Below are positions 48,811 through 56,200 of a DNA stretch of 64,000 nt, piece by piece. The notes beneath the pieces were generated by a model. It was not told where the DNA came from and did no database searches. It worked only from the letters and a program-made list of their open reading frames with translations. The position numbers and the translations under genes were made by a program. Numbering within the stretch: the stretch's first letter is position 1; every line of letters starts with the position of its first letter. The stretch is from Spirochaetota bacterium (GTDB lineage Bacteria; Spirochaetota; Spirochaetia; Treponematales; Treponemataceae), in the NCBI GenBank assembly GCA_023393015.1, contig JAEWMY010000047.1, positions 1 to 64,000 of the forward strand. The letters are read 5' to 3'.

Positions 48811-50529
48811 ATGCAGCGGAACATCGAGCTGACAAACGAACTGTACCGGATCTACCTCAGGGACGAGTCCGAGAAGGCCAATCTCGCGGCGATCAACGCC
48901 ATCGCGGGCGCGATGAAGGGCGATATCGGGGCCCTCTTTTACGACGACGCGCGGAACCGGTTCCGCTTTTGCCTGTCCGGATCAGACTTCCCCATCTCGC
49001 TCGGCGCCGAGCGCTGGCACGAATGCGTCGACCGGCGCATCAAGCGCGAGGCCCCCGACGTATTCGAGTCGTGGGCGCCGCCCGGTTTCGACATTCCGCT
49101 GAAGTACTGGATGTCCGCGCCCCTTTACGCCGCCGGAAGCGGTCTCGGGTACGTCTTTATCGGCCGGGACTCGGGTGAATGGTCGGACGACGAGGTAAAG
49201 GCGCTCGGCTCGATAACCGGAGTGATAGCCGAGATCGTCGTGATCCGCCACCGCAAGGACCTGGAGGCGCGGAACCGGCGCGAGGCGGAGAAGGCGCTCG
49301 CGGCCACCGAACGGCGCATGAGCGACTTTTTCTCCCTCGCGCGCGACATGATGTACACCTCGGACAACGACGGCGTCGTGACTGGGATCAACCCCGCGGG
49401 CGTGGCCCTTCTGTGCGCGTCGGGGCCGGAAACCGTGGTAGGGCGATCCTTGGCGGAATTCGTCTCGAATCCTTCCACCTACGACTATTTTCTCGAACGT
49501 GTGCACGATACGGGTTACATCGACGACTTCGAGATTCTCATCACCGACAAATGCGGCAGAACCGATAGGGATCCGAAGTTTTGCACGATATCCGCCCATG
49601 AGGTGCGGGACAGCGAGGGGCGGACGCTCGAGATCCAGGGCCTCGTCAAGGATATCACCGACCGCATAAGCAACGAGCGCGAACTGTGGAAGGCGAACCT
49701 CGAACTCGCCGAGGTGAACCTGAAACTCCAGCAAACGCAGGAGATGATGGTGCGCCACGAGAAGCTCGCGTCGATCGGGCAGTTGGCGGCGGGGATAGCC
49801 CACGAGATAAACAACCCCCTCGGGTTTCTCAGAAGCAACCACGCGATGCTCTCCAAATATTCCCGAGTGATGGTGGAAATCAACCGGAGACTCCTCGAAT
49901 CGGGCGGCGCGCAATACCGGGCGCTCTTCGAGGAATACGACGTCGGCTATATCCTCGGCGAGATCGAGCACATCTTCGCCGAAAGCGACGAAGGCTACGA
50001 GCGCATCAAGCGCATCGTCGCGAACCTCATGAGCTTTTCGAGGATGGACAAGGCGAGCGAATTCGAGCTTGTCGACATCAACGCCGGAATCGAGAACACG
50101 ATCCTCGTCGCCTGGAACGAGATCAAGTACGTCGCCGAGGTCGAGCGCCGACTCGGGGACATCCCGAAGGTATACGCGCACGGCGGGGAGATAAACCAGG
50201 TCGTCCTGAATATCCTCGTGAACGCCGCGCAGGCGATCGCCTCGCAGAACCGGTCCGAAAAGGGAACGATCACGGTGACGACGGAGAAGATCGACGAATG
50301 CGTCGTGATCTTCATAACGGACGACGGACCGGGTATGGGAGACGAGGTGCGCTCCCGCGTGTTCGATCCGTTTTTCACGACGAAGGAGCCGGGAAAGGGC
50401 ACCGGCCTCGGCCTGAGCATCTCCTACGAGATCGTCGTGAACAAGCACAAGGGAACGCTGTCAGTCGAGAGCTCCGCCGGGAACGGAACGACCTTCAGGA
50501 TCGGATTGCCGATCCTGCAGAACGCTTAG
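48811..50529 (+). CDS. GAF-PAS sensor histidine kinase, soluble
   Basis: 572 residues, no membrane span. GAF-like domain (about 15-155), PAS domain (about 170-295), coiled coil, then HisKA with the phospho-acceptor His in GIAHEINNPLGF (near 332) and HATPase: N-box NILVNAAQAI, G1 DDGPGMG, F-box FFTTKEPGKGTGLGLSI. A normal HK of the NtrB-like PAS group. Probably phosphorylates the REC-PP2C protein encoded upstream. Its last 4 bases overlap the convergent GGDEF gene. Confidence 0.92.
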   Translation: MQRNIELTNELYRIYLRDESEKANLAAINAIAGAMKGDIGALFYDDARNRFRFCLSGSDFPISLGAERWHECVDRRIKREAPDVFESWAPPGFDIPLKYWMSAPLYAAGSGLGYVFIGRDSGEWSDDEVKALGSITGVIAEIVVIRHRKDLEARNRREAEKALAATERRMSDFFSLARDMMYTSDNDGVVTGINPAGVALLCASGPETVVGRSLAEFVSNPSTYDYFLERVHDTGYIDDFEILITDKCGRTDRDPKFCTISAHEVRDSEGRTLEIQGLVKDITDRISNERELWKANLELAEVNLKLQQTQEMMVRHEKLASIGQLAAGIAHEINNPLGFLRSNHAMLSKYSRVMVEINRRLLESGGAQYRALFEEYDVGYILGEIEHIFAESDEGYERIKRIVANLMSFSRMDKASEFELVDINAGIENTILVAWNEIKYVAEVERRLGDIPKVYAHGGEINQVVLNILVNAAQAIASQNRSEKGTITVTTEKIDECVVIFITDDGPGMGDEVRSRVFDPFFTTKEPGKGTGLGLSISYEIVVNKHKGTLSVESSAGNGTTFRIGLPILQNA

Positions 50530-52127
50530 GAGACGCCCGCGTTTTCCGCCGCCTTTTTCGAGTAGGGGAAAAAGTCCGAATCGGCTTCGAGCAGGTGCGA
50601 CACGACGATCTTGTCCACGAGCAGGTGGAAGAACTCCTCGGGATTCACGATCTCGCGTTCGAGTTCCGCGCGGAGCGAGCGGGCGTCGGCGAGAATGCCG
50701 GCGTGGAGGGAGCGATGCTCCTCGACGCGGGGGTAGCCGATCCTCGCGAGCATGCGCTCCTCGTTGTCGAAGTGCCGCTCGCAGAATTCCATGAACGAGT
50801 CCATGGCCTTCGTCATGATCGCGGGAGCGGGATTCGTGATGGATAGGTTGAGGAGGCGGTTTCCCCGAAGCACGAGGACGCGGTGTTCGCTGTCGGTTTC
50901 CTCGATACCCGACTCCCATTCGCGCCGCCACTCGACCGATACCGGCTGCGTTCCGTCCGCGCGTTCCGGCCTGAGCGACGTCGAGCGGTTTCTGCCCTCG
51001 CTCTTGGCCTTGTACATGGCGCGGTCGACGCGCCTGAAGAAGACGTCCCGCGCCTCGCCGGGGAACCGCTCGGTAACGCCGAAGCTCGCGGTTATCCCGC
51101 GCATCCCCTCGAAGTCTGCTTTTTCGATCAGGTCGCGGAGCTTTTCCGCCAGGTCGAAGGCCCCCTCTATCGGCGTATGGGGCAGGATGACGAGAAATTC
51201 CTCGCCGCCCCAGCGAAACACCCTGTCGATAGACCGTATCTCCGACTTCACGAGATTCGCTATCCTCACGAGCACGAGATCGCCCGAGGCGTGGCCCCAT
51301 GTGTCGTTGATCTCCTTGAAGCGGTCGATGTCGAGCATGATGAGCGACAACGGCTCGAGGTACCTGTCCTGTCGCTCGATCTCGCCGTCGAGGAATCTCT
51401 CGAGAGAGTACCGGTTTTCGATTCCCGTAAGGTGGTCGTTCAGGGCCATCCGCTCGAGCTGCAAGGCCTTGAAGGACATCCTCGACACGAGCCGGTCGAT
51501 GTCGATGAGGAGGGCCGTGCCGATCGTGAAAACCGAATACGCGATGGCGACTATCAGGGTTATCGTCGTCAGCGCGCTTTGATCCATGAAGAGCCCCCGC
51601 GCCCGGGTCGCGAAGAGCAAGCCTACGCGAAGGAGGTTGCTCGCGAGGAAGGACGATACGATAGAGACGACGGCGGCGCGGACGACGAGGCGCGAGCCCC
51701 GAAAGACTTCGTTGTTGACCGCCACCAGGCACTCGACGAGGGAGAGGGCGATGAGAGCCGACACGAGGGCCGCGCGCGCCGGATAGGAAAGCGAAAGGAT
51801 CGAGGCAAGGGCGATGAGCGCGAAGGACGCGGCGAGGTACGCCCAAAACCTCCGGGGCCACTCCCTTCGGACCGAATAGAAAGCCCGGAAGCCCCAGGCG
51901 AGGAACAAATGCGCCGTTACGATCGCGCAGTTCGGCAGGAGGACGCCCAACAGGGGCGGAACCTTTCCCTGAAGCATGAACAGGGCGAAGGAAAGGGAGA
52001 AAATCGTGAAGCCCGTCGCGAACACGCGAAGGGATCGGTGTTCCCGGGCGAGGGCGATAAGCCAAACGACGAGCGTCAGGCAGCCGGTAACGGTGAACAG
52101 GGAGATTGCCAAGGCGTCATTCCACAT
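50526..52127 (-). CDS. Membrane diguanylate cyclase with C-terminal hemerythrin domain
   Basis: 533 residues. About seven membrane spans (residues 5-210), then a GGDEF domain with active GGEEF (307-311) and inhibitory I-site RSID (298-301), then a bacteriohemerythrin domain (about 400-533) with all seven usual iron ligands: His415, His452, Glu456, His471, His475, His511, Asp516. It should make c-di-GMP and bind oxygen or NO at a di-iron site, so O2-responsive c-di-GMP synthesis is inferred. It has its own promoter, and an unusual palindrome sits just upstream of the ATG. Confidence 0.93.
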   Translation of the reverse strand: MWNDALAISLFTVTGCLTLVVWLIALAREHRSLRVFATGFTIFSLSFALFMLQGKVPPLLGVLLPNCAIVTAHLFLAWGFRAFYSVRREWPRRFWAYLAASFALIALASILSLSYPARAALVSALIALSLVECLVAVNNEVFRGSRLVVRAAVVSIVSSFLASNLLRVGLLFATRARGLFMDQSALTTITLIVAIAYSVFTIGTALLIDIDRLVSRMSFKALQLERMALNDHLTGIENRYSLERFLDGEIERQDRYLEPLSLIMLDIDRFKEINDTWGHASGDLVLVRIANLVKSEIRSIDRVFRWGGEEFLVILPHTPIEGAFDLAEKLRDLIEKADFEGMRGITASFGVTERFPGEARDVFFRRVDRAMYKAKSEGRNRSTSLRPERADGTQPVSVEWRREWESGIEETDSEHRVLVLRGNRLLNLSITNPAPAIMTKAMDSFMEFCERHFDNEERMLARIGYPRVEEHRSLHAGILADARSLRAELEREIVNPEEFFHLLVDKIVVSHLLEADSDFFPYSKKAAENAGVS

Positions 52128-52130
52128 CGG

Positions 52131-52144
52131 AAGGGGTACCCCTT
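52131..52144. promoter_or_regulatory. 14-bp perfect palindrome in the GGDEF-hemerythrin leader
   Basis: AAGGGGTACCCCTT lies 4 bp before the ATG on the minus strand and covers the place where a Shine-Dalgarno would be. Either an operator or a start-masking hairpin. Confidence 0.5.
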
Positions 52145-52153
52145 TGGCTACTA

Positions 52154-52182
52154 GTTATATCCCACTTTTCCCGCGAATGCAA
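52154..52182 (-). promoter_or_regulatory. Promoter of the GGDEF-hemerythrin gene
   Basis: Minus strand TTGCAT (52182-52177), 17-bp spacer, TATAAC (52159-52154); leader about 20-25 nt containing the palindrome. Confidence 0.65.
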
Positions 52183-52214
52183 ATTCCCGCACGAAAAAAA
52201 AACTGTCGCGGACG

Positions 52215-52244
52215 CTGACGGAACCGCGGATCGTATGGTATCAT
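52215..52244 (+). promoter_or_regulatory. Leaderless promoter of the cyclase-like gene
   Basis: CTGACG (52215-52220), 18-bp spacer, TATCAT (52239-52244), 6 nt to the ATG at 52251. No Shine-Dalgarno. Confidence 0.6.
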
Positions 52245-52250
52245 TTCTTC

Positions 52251-53150
52251 ATGGTTATAGGCGTAACGACGCGGCAGATCGTCATGTTGAACGGCTCTAC
52301 GGGCGAACAGGTTCCTCTCACGCTCGAATTGGAATCCGACGGAACCTTCGTCTTCGCGGACGCGCTTTCGGACGTGCCCCGGTTCGTGCATCGCGTCAAG
52401 TTCGACCGGTTCCCGACCGACGAAATCGTGTACGCGGCGATCTCGAAAGCGCTCGGCGCCCCGCACGAGCCTGTGCCCTCCCGCGACCGGACGGTGGAAC
52501 TCGACGAGAGCGCGCTCGCGGGTTTGAGCAAGATGCCCGTCGACATCTTCGACAACGTATACCTCGACGAGGTCGAGAACGACGCCCTCGTCCTGTGCGT
52601 GGACATCCGGAATTTCAGCAGTTTTCTCTGCGCGCACGAGGAGCAAACGGTATTCTCGCTGATAAAGGACTTCACCTCGAATTTCCTTTCCTGCGTCAAC
52701 CAGTACGGTTTAGGCTGTTCGTACTACAAGCTCATGGGAGACGGCGCCATCGTCATTTGGGATAAAACGACCGAATCCTCCGCGCGCGAAGCCCTGCTCG
52801 TGTTCGATTCCTACATTGATTTCGCGAACGAGTCGCTCTTCAAGCCCTACGACGGTCTCGGTCTCGCGGGCGCGCTGGTGACGGAGAAGGTCTTCAAATA
52901 CGAGATATCCGCCGAGACCTCGCAGCTTAAATACCGGGACTACGTCGGGTACGGAATCAATCTCGCGTGCCGGCTTCAGTGTCTGGCGCGCAAGGACCAG
53001 TTGGCCATAAACGGAAAACTCGCCGCGACGGGCCTCGTTCCCTGCGCGCCGGCTCCCGGCGGGAAGCGCGGCGCGGATCTGTGCATGCTAAAGGGCCTGA
53101 AGGAAGAGGATTGCCGGGAGCTCTTGCTGTATAGCCCGACCGCCCGATAG
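52251..53150 (+). CDS. Class III nucleotide cyclase-like protein
   Basis: 299 residues. An N-terminal ~110-residue domain of unknown type, then a class III adenylate/guanylate cyclase fold: metal Asp in LCVDIRNFSSFL, second metal Asp and base-contacting Lys in YYKLMGDGAIVIW, and the transition-state Asn/Arg pair in YGINLACRLQ. All key positions appear kept, so activity (probably cAMP) is plausible; specificity is uncertain. Own leaderless promoter; 100 bp upstream of the giant signalling gene in the same direction. Confidence 0.82.
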   Translation: MVIGVTTRQIVMLNGSTGEQVPLTLELESDGTFVFADALSDVPRFVHRVKFDRFPTDEIVYAAISKALGAPHEPVPSRDRTVELDESALAGLSKMPVDIFDNVYLDEVENDALVLCVDIRNFSSFLCAHEEQTVFSLIKDFTSNFLSCVNQYGLGCSYYKLMGDGAIVIWDKTTESSAREALLVFDSYIDFANESLFKPYDGLGLAGALVTEKVFKYEISAETSQLKYRDYVGYGINLACRLQCLARKDQLAINGKLAATGLVPCAPAPGGKRGADLCMLKGLKEEDCRELLLYSPTAR

Positions 53151-53217
53151 CCCTTCCGCGGCGGCCAGAGGCAACTCGGGGCAACCGACGCGACCCGCGG
53201 CTTCCGGGATTTCGGAA

Positions 53218-53246
53218 TTGACAGCAAGGGGTAGCCAACCTACACT
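53218..53246 (+). promoter_or_regulatory. Consensus leaderless promoter of the giant kinase-like gene
   Basis: TTGACA (53218-53223), 17-bp spacer, TACACT (53241-53246), 7 nt to ATG 53254. Confidence 0.78.
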
Positions 53247-53253
53247 TAAGTCC

Positions 53254-56200
53254 ATGATCCAGGTGCCGGGCTATACTATCGCCGAACGGTTTTACTCAGC
53301 CAGGTCAACCGTACTGTATCGGGGAATCAGTGATTCCGACGGGCAGAGGGTGCTCATCAAGCTCATCGACGAGGAGTTCCCCCCGCTCGCCTTGATCGAG
53401 GGTATCAAACGCGAATACCGTTTCGCGGACCGACCCTACGGGGAGCGCGTGCTTCGCGCGCTCGAGCTCGTATCCGTCCGGAACGGGCCCGGATTCGTCA
53501 TGGAAGACGCGGATTGCGTCCCCCTCGCCGATTTGATCGCCGACGGGGCAATGTCCCCGCGCGACAGGCTGTACGTCGCTCGGGAGGCGTGCGAGGCCCT
53601 GGTTTCCGTGCACGCCCAGGGCGTGCTGCACAATGCCGTGTCCCCCACGACGATCCTGTGCTCGCGTGACTTCACCCGAGTCAAAATCTACGATTTTTCG
53701 CTCGCCTCGCTGCAATCGACCGGAAAGAACCGCGGAAAGGTCGCCTACGAGGGTTCGTACGTCTACGCGTCGCCGGAGCTGACCGGAAGGATCGAGCGCG
53801 AAATCGACTGTCGTTCCGACCTCTATTCCCTCGGCGTCACCCTGTACGAGCTGTTTACCGGTGAGCCTCCGTTCGAGGGAACCGACCACGAACTCGCGTA
53901 CGGTCACGTCGCCCGCGCTCCCGAGGAACCCCGGAGAAAGACGCCTTCGCTCCCGCGGGCCGTATCCGACTGTATCATGAAACTCCTGGAAAAGGACTGC
54001 GACCGTAGATACCAAACCGCCGCGGGACTCGCGTACGACCTCGCCCTTTGCCTGGACGCGGAGAACTCTCCCGACAAGCTCGTTTCGTTCGTGCCCGGCG
54101 AGCGGGACAATCTGGAAACCTTCCATTTGCCCCGTCGCCTCTACGGCAGGGAGCGGGAACTCGGCGCGATCAAGACCGCCCTGTCGTCTTCCGGCGGAAG
54201 CGGAGCCTCGTTCCTGCTCGTGTCCGGGTATTCAGGAATAGGCAAGACCTCGATCGTAGAGGAGGCCGTCCACCGGATCGTCATGGAAGGGGCGCGGTTC
54301 GTGTCCGGAAAATTCAATCCGCTGGAACAGGGCATTCCCTATTCCGCGGTAGTCGTCGCGATGCGCACGCTTTCCCGCTTGGCAATTACCGAAGCGGACG
54401 ACCCCGAGGCGGCGCGACGGCGCGTGCTCGACGCGCTCGGTTCCAACGCACGGGTTATCGGCGACGTGATACCGGAGTTCGGGGCCCTTATCGGCGCGGC
54501 GCCGGCGCCCGGCGCTCTTGATCCCGTCGGAGAGAAAAACCGGTTTCACCGCTCGTTCATCCTTTTTTTGCGGGCGTTGGCGACGCGTTCGTCTCCGGTA
54601 ATCCTGCATCTCGACGACCTGCAGTGGGCGGACCGACCCTCGCTCGACTTGCTCGAATCCTTCGTCCTGTCAAGGGAACTCGAGAACGTCTCGCTGGTCG
54701 GGTCGTACCGGGACAACGAGGTGCGCGAGGGACATCCCCTGAGGGCGATGCTCGACCGCGTCGAGGCCTCCGCCCAGGCGAGATCGCGCACGAGGCGGTT
54801 CGTCCTCAAGGAACTGGACGAAGGCGGTATTACCCAACTCGTCGCCGACGCGACGAGGCGGAAAACGTCGGAGGTCCGGGAGCTCGCCGAGTTCCTGTAC
54901 GCCAAGACGAGGGGAAACCCGTTTTACGCGACGCGTCTCCTGCAATCCCTGTACGACAAGGGATGCTTCTTTCTCGACCGGGATCGCATGTCCTGGTACT
55001 GGAGCATCGATACCGTCAAATCGCTCGCCTACGGCGACAACGTCGTCGATTTCCTCGTCGAGGGTTTTTCCTCGCTTTCGCCGAACGCCCTGCTCACGCT
55101 CAAGCTCGCCTCCTGCGTTGGCTCGCGGTTCGAGCTTTCGGTCCTGTACGCGCTTGCCCCGCCGGACGCGGACGTGCCCGCGGCGCTGTGGACGCTGATG
55201 GAAAAATGGCTCGTCATGCCCGTCGGCAACGGTTTCAGGCTCATGGACATGGACAAGTCGAGCCTTCTGGATTCGGCCGTCAGCGTCGAGTTCGCCTTCC
55301 AGCACGACCGTATCAGGCAGGCCGCGTACGGGCTCGTCGGCGACGACGAGAGGGAGTCGCTCCATCTCAAGGTCGGCATGGCCCTGTTGTCGTCGGGAGT
55401 TCCCGGTACCCTTCCGGCGGACCGTCTTTTCGAGGTGACGAATCACCTGAACATGGCGCGTTCCCTCGTCGCGCGGGGCCCCGGCAAGGACGAGCTCGTG
55501 GACCTGAACGTCGCCGCGGGCGCGAAGTCGCGGGCGAACGCCGCCTACGAAAGCGCCAGGGAATATTTCGCCACGGCCTACTCCCTCCTGACCGAGGAAG
55601 AGCTCGCCGCCGACGGCGCGCGCCGTTACGCGCTCGCGAGTCAGTACGGGGAGACCCTGTTCCTCTGCGGGCGGGGGGAGGAGGCGCTGCTCGTCCTCGA
55701 GTCGCTTCTTTCCTGGGAACGCGACCGGATGCGTCTCGCGCGCGTGTACGCCCTTCGGGCGATGATACTCGACCACGGGGAGAGCTCGCGCGAGCGAGCC
55801 CTCGCGGAGATACGGACGGCACTGGACCTCTTCGGGGTCGTCCTTCCCGCCACGGCGGTCGAGGCGGAAAGCGCGATACGAGCCGGCATCGCTTCCTTGC
55901 CGAAAACGACCGGGGCCCTCCTTGAGGCCGGAGTCGATTCCCTCGCGCGCATGCGGGACGACGACGACGTCATGACCATGAACCTTCTTTTCCAGGCGTT
56001 GCCGATTACCTATCAGGGCTATCCCTGGATCTATTCCGCGATCACGTTCAAGATGCTCGAGATGACCGTAACGCGCGGGGTCACGGACGTATCGTGCAAG
56101 AACCTCGTGGAGTGCGGCATGATACTCGGCTCGGAGTTGGGCGACTATCGCGCGGGGTACGAACTAGCCGCCTTCGCCTTCCGGCTCATCGAGCGTCATC

